From: Clostridiales bacterium
GTDB lineage: Bacteria; Bacillota; Clostridia; Oscillospirales; Oscillospiraceae
Reading direction: 5' to 3'
Length of the DNA stretch: 7,309 bases
Assembly: GCA_019418525.1 (NCBI GenBank)
Contig: DYBS01000093.1
Location: forward strand, 1-7,309
Below the pieces are notes generated by a model. That model was given only the letters and a program-made list of their open reading frames with translations, had not been told where the DNA came from and ran no database searches. Positions 1 through 6,712 of this stretch are shown piece after piece. How positions within the stretch are numbered: position 1 is the first letter of the stretch; every line of letters starts with the position of its first letter. Made by a program: the position numbers and the translations under genes.

Positions 1-471
1 CTGTACCTCCCCGCCCGGGACGCGGTGGTGGCGGGGAGCCGGGCCATGACCGAGGCCGAGCGCCGCCGGGCCGTGGACCAGGAGCTGCGCCGCAAGGGCC
101 TCATCCTGGACGAGGAGCCGGTGCTCTCCGCCATGGAGCACCCCGGGAGCGCGGGCATCCGCTTCCTTCCGGTGAAGGTGTCCAGCCGCACCGGGGCCAT
201 CACCGGCGATGCCCTGGTGTCTGCCGAGCGCCTGGGCAAGCTGGAACGGCACATCGGCCGCCTCCTGCGGGACGTCGCCGGAGAGCTGGCCGCCGGGAAC
301 ATCGCCGCCGACCCCTTCTGGCGGGGCCCGGAGCGCAACGCCTGTATGTGGTGCGACTACTCCGCCGCCTGTCACTTTGAGGACGGCTACGGCGGCGACC
401 ACAAGCGCTATCTCCCCACCGTGCGGGGGGAGGACTTCTGGCGTGCGCTGGAAGAAACGGAAAACGTATAA
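1..471 (+). CDS. addB: AddB C-terminal fragment (ATP-dependent helicase/nuclease subunit B), 5' end outside window
   Basis: This is the 3' end of a gene that begins upstream: 156 codons remain, open from the first base (LYLPARD...) to TAA at 469-471. AddB is the partner of AddA in the AddAB complex, which resects double-strand DNA ends and is regulated by Chi for RecA loading. Visible residues fit the end of the AddB nuclease domain. The key motif is RNACMWCDYSAACHF, in which the cysteines at fragment residues 115, 118 and 124 are spaced C-x2-C-x5-C. From family knowledge, these are the last three ligands of a 4Fe-4S cluster that staples the nuclease domain; the fourth cysteine and the catalytic D/K residues would lie upstream of the window. 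An addA gene 1.5 kb downstream on the same strand supports the call. The ATG at 25 is internal, not the start. A Cas4-like nuclease shares the cysteine pattern but fits the context less well. Confidence 0.93.
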   Translation: MYLPARDAVVAGSRAMTEAERRRAVDQELRRKGLILDEEPVLSAMEHPGSAGIRFLPVKVSSRTGAITGDALVSAERLGKLERHIGRLLRDVAGELAAGNIAADPFWRGPERNACMWCDYSAACHFEDGYGGDHKRYLPTVRGEDFWRALEETENV

Positions 472-476
472 AGGAG
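471..476 (+). promoter_or_regulatory. Ribosome binding site of the symporter gene, overlapping the addB stop
   Basis: AAGGAG at 471-476 lies 10 nt before the ATG at 487, and its first base is the last base of the addB TAA codon. The overlap means ribosomes finishing addB end directly on this site, so translational coupling is plausible (inference). Confidence 0.8.
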
Positions 477-486
477 TTTTGAAAAC

Positions 487-1923
487 ATGACGTGGTTTGG
501 CGCCATGCTGAGCAATTTAAGTAATTTCCTCTACACCTATATCCTCATTGGCCTCCTGGTGGTCACCGGTCTGTGGTTCACCATCCGCAGCGGCGGCGTG
601 CAGTTTCGCCTCTTTCGGGAGGCCCTGCGCATCCTGGGCGAGAAAAAGAGGGACGGCAAGGACATCTCCTCCTTCCAGGCCCTGATGATCTCCACCGCCT
701 CCCGGGTGGGCACCGGCAACATCGCCGGTGTGGCCACCGCCATCGCCGCCGCCACCGCCATCGGCGGCTACGGCGCGGTGTTCTGGATGTGGCTGCTGGC
801 GGTGATCGGCTCCGCCTCCGCCTTTATCGAGAGCACCCTGGCCCAGCTCTATAAAGAGAAGCACGGGGACGACTGGGTGGGCGGCCCGGCCTACTATATC
901 CAGAAGGGGCTGGGCAGCCGCAAGTGGGGCGTGGTGTTTGCCGTGCTTTTGATTGCCTGCTTTGCCTACGGCTTCAACGCCCTCCAGGCCTTCAACGCCG
1001 GCTCCGCTCTGGAGTACTACCTGCCCGGGTACAGCGAGAGCATCTGGCCCGTGGTGGTGGGCGGCGTGCTGGCCGTCCTGACGGCGGTGAGCATCTTCGG
1101 CGGCGTGCAGCGCATCAGTGCCATCACCTCCGGCCTGGTGCCGGTGATGGCCGCCATCTATATCGCCCTGGGCCTCTTCATTACCATCAAGAACATCGGC
1201 CAGGTGCCCGCCATGCTGGGCCTCATCGTGTCCCAGGCCTTTGACCCCAAGGCCATGTTTGCCGGACTGGGGGCCTCCTGCATCATGCAGGGCGTGAAGC
1301 GGGGCCTCTACTCCAACGAGGCGGGCATGGGCTCCGCCCCCAACGCGGCGGCGGCCGCCGATGTGTCCCACCCGGTGAAGCAGGGACTGGTGCAGATGCT
1401 CTCGGTGTTCATCGACACCATCCTCATCTGCTCCACCACCGCCTTCATGCTGCTCCTGTCCGGAGTGCCCATCGACCCCAACCTGAAGGGCATGAACTAT
1501 GTCCAGGCCGCCGTCCATGCCCAGGTGGGAGAGCTGGGGCCCCTGTTCATCACGATTTCCATTTTCCTCTTCGCCTTCAGCTCCCTGGTGGGCAACTACT
1601 ACTACACCGAGAGCAACTTCAAATTCATCAAAAACTCCCGTCTGGGGCTCAATATCTTCCGCTGGACCTGTGTGGCGGCGGTGTTCGTGGGCGCCCAGAT
1701 GGACTTCTCCACCGTGTGGGACCTGGCCGATGTGCTCATGGGCCTGATGGCCCTGGTGAACCTGGTGACCATCCTGCTGTTGGGCAACCAGGCCCTCACC
1801 GTGCTGCGGGACTACTGCGCCAAGCGCAAGGCCGGGAAGGACCCGGTGTACCGGGCCTCTGAGGTGGGCCTGGGCAACGCCGACGTGTGGAATGAGGCCC
1901 ACGCCCAAAAGTGGGAAAACTGA
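487..1923 (+). CDS. Sodium:alanine/glycine symporter, AGCS family
   Basis: A 478-aa multi-pass inner-membrane protein that imports a small neutral amino acid with Na+ (family known for Ala, Gly and in some members Gln or Ser; TC 2.A.25). Family hallmarks are visible in order: TM1 at about residues 14-33 followed by FTIRSGGVQFRLF; VGTGNIAGVATAIA from residue 74; GGPAYYIQKGLG from residue 132; SNEAGMGSAPNAAAAA from residue 276, then the conserved HPVKQGLVQMLSVFIDT. Several further hydrophobic helices follow, and a charged cytoplasmic tail closes the protein. The length is normal for the family, and no frameshift or missing motif is seen. ATG 487 is chosen for its well-placed AAGGAG and because the family N-terminus (a short amphipathic lead into TM1) fits. 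It lies 15 nt after addB and 30 nt before addA, so it is probably in their transcript. Exact substrate cannot be told from sequence; B. subtilis AlsT, a glutamine transporter, is a homologue. The family is certain, the substrate is not. Confidence 0.95.
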   Translation: MTWFGAMLSNLSNFLYTYILIGLLVVTGLWFTIRSGGVQFRLFREALRILGEKKRDGKDISSFQALMISTASRVGTGNIAGVATAIAAATAIGGYGAVFWMWLLAVIGSASAFIESTLAQLYKEKHGDDWVGGPAYYIQKGLGSRKWGVVFAVLLIACFAYGFNALQAFNAGSALEYYLPGYSESIWPVVVGGVLAVLTAVSIFGGVQRISAITSGLVPVMAAIYIALGLFITIKNIGQVPAMLGLIVSQAFDPKAMFAGLGASCIMQGVKRGLYSNEAGMGSAPNAAAAADVSHPVKQGLVQMLSVFIDTILICSTTAFMLLLSGVPIDPNLKGMNYVQAAVHAQVGELGPLFITISIFLFAFSSLVGNYYYTESNFKFIKNSRLGLNIFRWTCVAAVFVGAQMDFSTVWDLADVLMGLMALVNLVTILLLGNQALTVLRDYCAKRKAGKDPVYRASEVGLGNADVWNEAHAQKWEN

Positions 1924-1937
1924 CAGCCCCTTGACTG

Positions 1938-1944
1938 AAGGAGG
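1938..1944 (+). promoter_or_regulatory. Strong ribosome binding site of addA
   Basis: AAGGAGG at 1938-1944 is a full match to the Shine-Dalgarno consensus, 9 nt before ATG 1954. It fixes the addA start and suggests efficient translation independent of the upstream gene. Confidence 0.88.
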
Positions 1945-1953
1945 ACGACAGCC

Positions 1954-4900
1954 ATGGCCTTTTCTCTGACAGACGAACAACAGGATGTAGTGGACAACCG
2001 GGGGGGAGGCCTCCTGGTGTCGGCGGCGGCGGGCTCGGGCAAGACCCGGGTCCTGGTGGAGCGCCTGGTGGACCGGGTGGAGCAGGAGGGCCTGGACGTG
2101 GACCGCTTCCTGGTCATCACCTACACCCGGGCGGCGGCGGCAGAGCTGCGGGGCCGCATCGTGGAGGAGCTGACCGAGCGCCTGGCTCGCAGCCCGGAGG
2201 ACGGTCACCTGCGCCGCCAGGCCACCTTGGTCTACAAGGCCCAGATCTCCACCATCCACGCCCTGTGCGCCCAGATTTTACGGGAGCAGGGGCACCTGCT
2301 GGACCTGGAGCCCGACTTCCGCCTTCTGGACGAGGGGGAGGCGGGGCTCCTCATGCAGGACGCCCTCACCGACGTGCTGGAGCGGCGGTATGAGACCATT
2401 CAGGAGGGGGACGACTTCTCCCTCCTGGTGGACACCATGTCGGCGGGCCGGGACGACAGCAAGCTGGAGCAGATCGTGCTGGACGTGCGCGGCCGGGTGC
2501 AGAGCCACCCGGACCCCGCCGCCTGGCTGAACGAGCAGGAGCAGACCTTCGCCCTGGAGGGGGTCACCGACGCGGGGGAGACCGTGTGGGGCCGCCTTCT
2601 CCTGAAAGACGCCGCCCGGCAGGCCCGCTACTGGGCCGGACAGATGGCCCGGGCCCTGGACCTGTGCGAGTGCGATGACACCTTTGCCGCCAACTACGCC
2701 CCCAGCCTGTCCGCCACCCTGGACGGGCTCAACGGCTTTGTGAAAGCGGCGGAGACCGGCTGGGACGCCGCCTGCGCCGCCCTCCCGATTCCCTTCCCCA
2801 CGCCGGGGCGCAAGCGAGTGAGCGGGGGATGCAGCGAAATAGATCAGGTGAAGGACCTGCGCACCCGCTGCAAAAAGCGCATGGAGAAGCTGGCCGAGGG
2901 TTTTGAGGACTCCAGCGCCGACCTGCTGGAGGATCTGCGGGCCGTTTACCCGGCGGTGAAAGCCCTCTTTGACCTGGTGCGGGACTTTGAAGCGGCGTAT
3001 ACCGCCGAAAAGCAGCGCCGGGGCGTGCTGGACTTCTCCGACCTGGAGCACCTGACGGTGCGCCTCCTGGTGGGACCGGAGGGCCCCACGGAGCTGGCCC
3101 GGCAGCTCTCCGGCCGGTACGACGAGATCATGGTGGACGAGTTCCAGGACACCAACGCCGTCCAGAACGCCATCTGTACCGTCCTCTCCAAGGATGGGAA
3201 GAACCTCTTCATGGTGGGCGACGTAAAACAGTCCATCTACCGCTTCCGCCTGGCCGACCCCACCATCTTTTTGGGGAAATACCGCACCTTCCGCCCCTAC
3301 AAAGAGGCCAAAGACGGGGAGGAGCGGCGTATCACCCTCTCCCGGAATTTCCGCTCCCGGCCCGAGGTGCTGGAGGGAGCCAACTACCTCTTCCGGGGTC
3401 TCATGTCGGAGGAGTTCGGCGAGATGGACTACACCGACGACCAGGCCCTCTACCCCGGCCGGAAGGTGGACGAGCCCCTGGACCCCAGGTACGCCGTGGA
3501 GCTCTCCGCCCTGGACCTCTCCGATGAGGCGGAGGAGGGCGGGGAGAAAACCAAGGAAGAGCAGGCTGCCAAGGTCCCCAAGGATTTGCAGGAGGCCCGC
3601 TTCGCTGCCCTGCGCATCCGGCAGCTGCTGGACGAGGGCTTCCCCATCCCGGAGAACGGCGAGGACCGGCCGGTGACCGAGGGGGACATCGTCATTTTGC
3701 TGCGCTCCCCCGGCACGGTGCTCCACCACTACGCCCGGGCCCTGGGCGAGCGGGGCATCCCCTGGGAGGCCGAGGGCGGCAGCGACTTCTTCGCCTCCAC
3801 CGAGGTCCACGTGGCCCTGTCTCTCCTCCAGGTGGTGGACAACCCCCGGCAGGATGTGCCCCTCATCGCGGTGCTCCGCTCGCCGGTGTACGGCTTCACC
3901 GCCGACCAGCTGGCCGCCATCCGGGCCGGACATAAGGATTTGGACTACTTCGGCGCGGTGGAGGCGGCGGCTCAGGAGGGAGATCCCGCCTGCGCTGAGT
4001 TCCTGGCGGAGCTCTCCGCCCTGCGCTTCGGAGCAGGAGACCTGAGCTGCTACCAGCTCCTCTGGAAGCTCTACGACGGGGCCAACCTGATGGGAGTTTT
4101 CGGGGCCATGTCCGACGGCGAGGAGCGGCAGGCCAACCTGCACCTTCTGGCCGAGCTGGCCCGCCGCTTCGAGGGGGCCGGGCACAAGGGGCTCTTCGGC
4201 TTCCTCTCCTACCTCAGCGGGCTCCAGGCCCGGGGGGAGCGCATCGCCGCCCCCGCCGCCGGCGGAGGGAGCGGGGTGCGCATCCTCTCTATCCACCGCT
4301 CCAAGGGCCTGGAGTTCCCGGTGGTGCTGCTGTGCGGGCTGTCCCGGCGGCTCAACCGGGAGGATGTGCAGCGGCCCATCCTCTTCCACCCCAAGCTGGG
4401 CGTGGGCCCCAAGCGGCTGGACCTGAGCCGGGGCGTGGAGTATCCCACCCTGGCCCGCCGGGCGGTGGCCCGCCAGCTGGAGTATGAGATGATGGCCGAG
4501 GAGCTGCGCCTCCTCTATGTGGCCATGACCCGGGCCAGAGAAAAGCTCATCCTGTCCGTAGCCCTCACCGGCGGCGGAAAGGACATCGCAAAGCTCCTCC
4601 CCGACGCGGGCTGTCCCGCCGCCCCCCAGGCCCTGGCCGACTGCGCGTCGGTGGGCCAGTGGGTGCTGCTGCCGGTGCTGTGCCGGAAGGAGGCCGCCCC
4701 CCTGCGGGACGCCGCACTGGGCTCGGCGCCGCCGTCCTTCGTGGAGCCCGGACCCCAGTGGGACATCCGTTGGGTGAAGGGGAGCACCCTGGCCGCTCCG
4801 CCCCGCCGCCGGGCGGCGGAAGGGGAGACCACCCGGGGGACGGTGGATCAGGAGCTGCTGAAACGCCTCTCCTGGACCTATCCCCACGAGGCCGACGTGG

Positions 4901-5553
4901 CCATCCCCTCCAAAATCACCGCCACCCAGCTCAAGGGTCGGGAGCTGGACCGGGAGGCCGCCGACCAGGCGGGCAACGGGACGGCTGTGACCGCTACGCC
5001 CGACCTGCGCCGCCCCCGCTTTGCCCAGGAGGAACAGGGCCTCACCCCCGCCCAGCGGGGCTCCGCCCTCCACCTGGTGCTGCAATATCTGGATTTTCAG
5101 CGGACTCAAACTACCGCGGAGATCAAAGCGGAGGTCCAGCGCCTGGTGGACCGGGCCTTCCTCACCCCCGAGCAGGGGGCGGCGGTGGACCCGTGGCCCA
5201 TCGCGGCCTTCTTTGCCTCCCCTCTGGGGAGAGAGGTGCGTCAGGCCCCCGATCTGCGCCGGGAGTTCAAATTTTCCCTGCTGGCCCCCGCTCGCCGCTA
5301 TTGGCCGGAGGCCGGGGAGGGGGAGGAGGTCCTCCTCCAGGGCGTGGTGGACCTCTTCTTTGAGACGCCGGAGGGGGTCACCGTGGTGGACTTCAAGACC
5401 GACCGGGTCAGTGAGCGGACCGTGGAGGCGCGGGCGGAGGAGTACCGGCCCCAGATGGAGACTTATGCCGCCGCCCTGGAGGAAATTTTGGGTCGAAAGG
5501 TCGTCCGCCGGGTGCTGTGGTTCTTTGCCCTGGGCCGCGGCGTGGAGCTGTGA
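1954..5553 (+). CDS. addA: AddA, ATP-dependent helicase/nuclease subunit A
   Basis: The 1199-aa motor and nuclease subunit of AddAB (called RexA in some Firmicutes), a cytoplasmic enzyme that unwinds and degrades DNA ends before RecA-mediated repair. Superfamily 1A (UvrD-like) motifs are all present: Q-motif LTDEQQDVVD (5-14); Walker A AAAGSGKT (24-31); Ia TYTRAAAAELR (56-66); STIHALC (99-105); Walker B DEFQDTN (395-401); III VGDVKQSIYRFR (421-432); IV LSRNFRSR (462-469); V SIHRSKGLEFP (around 779-789); VI LLYVAMTRAREKL (853-865). The C-terminal RecB-like nuclease domain keeps H1040 (GSALHLVLQYLD), E1104 (REFKF), D1133 (GVVDLFFE) and D1146-x-K1148 (VVDFKTDR), so both activities look intact. 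The length is close to the roughly 1200-1250 aa usual for the family. The start is set by an ideal AAGGAGG. A short patch at residues 285-297 uses codons rare elsewhere in the gene (see findings). Its partner addB is upstream, separated by the symporter gene. Confidence 0.98.
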   Translation: MAFSLTDEQQDVVDNRGGGLLVSAAAGSGKTRVLVERLVDRVEQEGLDVDRFLVITYTRAAAAELRGRIVEELTERLARSPEDGHLRRQATLVYKAQISTIHALCAQILREQGHLLDLEPDFRLLDEGEAGLLMQDALTDVLERRYETIQEGDDFSLLVDTMSAGRDDSKLEQIVLDVRGRVQSHPDPAAWLNEQEQTFALEGVTDAGETVWGRLLLKDAARQARYWAGQMARALDLCECDDTFAANYAPSLSATLDGLNGFVKAAETGWDAACAALPIPFPTPGRKRVSGGCSEIDQVKDLRTRCKKRMEKLAEGFEDSSADLLEDLRAVYPAVKALFDLVRDFEAAYTAEKQRRGVLDFSDLEHLTVRLLVGPEGPTELARQLSGRYDEIMVDEFQDTNAVQNAICTVLSKDGKNLFMVGDVKQSIYRFRLADPTIFLGKYRTFRPYKEAKDGEERRITLSRNFRSRPEVLEGANYLFRGLMSEEFGEMDYTDDQALYPGRKVDEPLDPRYAVELSALDLSDEAEEGGEKTKEEQAAKVPKDLQEARFAALRIRQLLDEGFPIPENGEDRPVTEGDIVILLRSPGTVLHHYARALGERGIPWEAEGGSDFFASTEVHVALSLLQVVDNPRQDVPLIAVLRSPVYGFTADQLAAIRAGHKDLDYFGAVEAAAQEGDPACAEFLAELSALRFGAGDLSCYQLLWKLYDGANLMGVFGAMSDGEERQANLHLLAELARRFEGAGHKGLFGFLSYLSGLQARGERIAAPAAGGGSGVRILSIHRSKGLEFPVVLLCGLSRRLNREDVQRPILFHPKLGVGPKRLDLSRGVEYPTLARRAVARQLEYEMMAEELRLLYVAMTRAREKLILSVALTGGGKDIAKLLPDAGCPAAPQALADCASVGQWVLLPVLCRKEAAPLRDAALGSAPPSFVEPGPQWDIRWVKGSTLAAPPRRRAAEGETTRGTVDQELLKRLSWTYPHEADVAIPSKITATQLKGRELDREAADQAGNGTAVTATPDLRRPRFAQEEQGLTPAQRGSALHLVLQYLDFQRTQTTAEIKAEVQRLVDRAFLTPEQGAAVDPWPIAAFFASPLGREVRQAPDLRREFKFSLLAPARRYWPEAGEGEEVLLQGVVDLFFETPEGVTVVDFKTDRVSERTVEARAEEYRPQMETYAAALEEILGRKVVRRVLWFFALGRGVEL

Positions 5554-5602
5554 AAAAAATTTTTTGAAAAAAGAAGGATTTTTCCGACCAACGGCGTATA
5601 GA
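5553..5602 (+). promoter_or_regulatory. AT-rich putative promoter with UP-element-like tract upstream of dgt
   Basis: Immediately after the addA TGA the composition flips from GC-rich to nearly pure A/T: A7 (5553-5559), T6 (5560-5565), G, A6 (5567-5572) and, after a short purine stretch, T5 (5579-5583). Bases 5553-5574 match the bacterial UP-element consensus (AAAWWTWTTTTNNNAAA, with AAA at 5555-5557 and 5569-5571), a site bound by the RNA polymerase alpha C-terminal domain. A possible -10 hexamer TATAGA lies at 5597-5602, but no good -35 is found at 16-18 nt from it. It probably drives the dgt-dnaG transcription unit. This is inference from sequence only. Confidence 0.4.
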
Positions 5603-5626
5603 GTACATGAGCACATGTTTCCGGCG

Positions 5627-5634
5627 AAAGGGGG
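5627..5634 (+). promoter_or_regulatory. Ribosome binding site deciding the dgt start
   Basis: AAAGGGGG at 5627-5634 precedes three candidate in-frame starts: ATG 5615 lies upstream of it, ATG 5636 only 1 nt after it, and ATG 5642 at 7 nt. Only 5642 has workable spacing. Confidence 0.65.
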
Positions 5635-5641
5635 AATGCCC

Positions 5642-6646
5642 ATGACGGTACGGGAACGCACGGAGCAGTGGGAGAAGGAGCGCCTTTCTCCCGGCGCCTG
5701 CCGCTCCGCGGAGAGCCGGGGAAGGGCGAGGCCGCTGGAGCCCTGCCCCATGCGCACCGCCTTCCAGCGGGACGTGGACCGCATCGTCCACTCCAAGGCC
5801 TTCCGGCGGCTCATGCACAAGACCCAGGTTTTTCTCTCTCCCGAGGGGGACCACTACCGCACCCGCATGACCCACACCCTGGAGGTGACCCGTATCGCCC
5901 GGACCATCGCCCGGGGGCTTGCTCTCAACGAGGATCTGACCGAGGCGGCGGCACTGGGCCATGATCTGGGACATACCCCCTTCGGCCACGCCGGGGAGCG
6001 GGCGTTAAATTCCATCCTGCCCGGAGGCTTTGCCCACAACGAGCAGTCCCTGCGGGTGGTGGAGCGGCTGGAGGGGGACGGCGAGGGCCTGAACCTCACC
6101 TGGGAGGTGCGCAACGGCATCCTCTGCCACACCGGCGAGGAGCTGCCCGCCACCCTGGAGGGGAAGATCCTCCGTCTCGCCGACCGCATCGCGTACATCA
6201 ATCACGACATTGACGACGCCATCCGGGGCGGCATCCTGTACCCCATGGACATTCCGTTAAAACCCTGCCAGGTGCTGGGCTTCACCCATGGGGAGCGGAT
6301 CGACACCCTGGTCAGCGACGTCATCACCCAGAGCACCGGGAAAGACGACATTTTGCAGTCGGAGGAATGCTGTGCCGCCATGGCGGAGCTGCGGACTTTC
6401 CTCTTTGACGCGGTGTACCACAATCCCGCTGCCAAGGGGGAGGAGGGGAAGGCGGAGGACATGCTCTGCCGCCTCTTTGAGACCTACCACGACCAGCCGG
6501 ACCGGCTGCCCGACGAGTTCCAGGACATCCGCTGGAACGAGGGGGTGGACCGGGCGGTGTGTGACTACATCGCCGGGATGACCGACAAATACGCCGTGGA
6601 ACAGTTCCTGTCCCTGGCGGTCCCCAAGGCGTGGACCGTGAAATAG
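5642..6646 (+). CDS. dgt: Deoxyguanosinetriphosphate triphosphohydrolase, HD-domain (dGTPase-like)
   Basis: A 334-aa cytoplasmic metal-dependent hydrolase of the dGTPase family, which splits dGTP (or other dNTPs) to the nucleoside and triphosphate and so limits dNTP pools. The N-terminus MTVRERTEQWEKERLSPGA and the block FQRDVDRIVHSKAFRRLMHKTQVFL are typical of the Firmicute short form. The HD metal site is complete: H78 (MTHTLEV), H107-D108 (GHDLGHTPFGHAGE) and D181 (RLADRIAYINHDIDDA). The length suits the roughly 330-340 aa short subfamily rather than the roughly 500-aa E. coli Dgt. The reading frame is open far upstream into addA, but that part is an overprint; start 5642 is chosen from the ribosome binding site and the family N-terminus, with ATG 5636 and 5615 as less likely options. 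dnaG follows 66 nt downstream, a common clostridial order that suggests an operon for DNA synthesis. Substrate preference among dNTPs is not readable from sequence. Confidence 0.95.
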   Translation: MTVRERTEQWEKERLSPGACRSAESRGRARPLEPCPMRTAFQRDVDRIVHSKAFRRLMHKTQVFLSPEGDHYRTRMTHTLEVTRIARTIARGLALNEDLTEAAALGHDLGHTPFGHAGERALNSILPGGFAHNEQSLRVVERLEGDGEGLNLTWEVRNGILCHTGEELPATLEGKILRLADRIAYINHDIDDAIRGGILYPMDIPLKPCQVLGFTHGERIDTLVSDVITQSTGKDDILQSEECCAAMAELRTFLFDAVYHNPAAKGEEGKAEDMLCRLFETYHDQPDRLPDEFQDIRWNEGVDRAVCDYIAGMTDKYAVEQFLSLAVPKAWTVK

Positions 6647-6696
6647 GGCCGGGGGAGCATGAGCGTGTAGAAATATGGAAATGATTAGGGGAGAAG

Positions 6697-6703
6697 AAGG
6701 GAG
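6697..6703 (+). promoter_or_regulatory. Ribosome binding site of dnaG
   Basis: AAGGGAG at 6697-6703 within a purine-rich leader lies 9 nt before TTG 6713 and is the best placed site in the dgt-dnaG gap. A second purine run, AAAAGGG (6704-6710), is too close to the start to serve well. The rest of the gap (6647-6696) shows no terminator or convincing promoter. Confidence 0.6.
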
Positions 6704-6712
6704 AAAAGGGAC

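Noticed and set aside
517..2259. A 580-codon open frame on the - strand opposite the symporter and the start of addA
   Set aside because: Same cause: GC-rich shadow of coding sequence, His/Gly-rich translation, no motif, and it crosses the boundary between two real genes.
4659..5363. 234-codon open frame on the + strand inside addA
   Set aside because: Gly/Pro/Arg-rich shadow in another frame of addA with no domain, overlapping the intact nuclease domain.
5553..5584. Intrinsic terminator after addA
   Set aside because: The A/T tracts can pair only through A-T base pairs (for example GAAAAA at 5566-5571 with TTTTTC at 5579-5584), and there is no GC-rich stem directly before a T run, so this is not a convincing terminator.
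5021..5641. Upstream extension of the dgt frame into addA
   Set aside because: The translated part is Pro/Arg/Trp/Ser-rich overprint of the addA nuclease domain; the conserved dGTPase sequence begins only after 5642.
2278..5820. A 1180-codon open frame on the - strand opposite addA
   Set aside because: Its translation is a low-complexity mix rich in Gly, His, Gln, Leu and Val with no recognisable domain, and it mirrors addA, whose motifs are unmistakable. Strong third-position G/C bias makes stop codons rare on the opposite strand, which accounts for the length.
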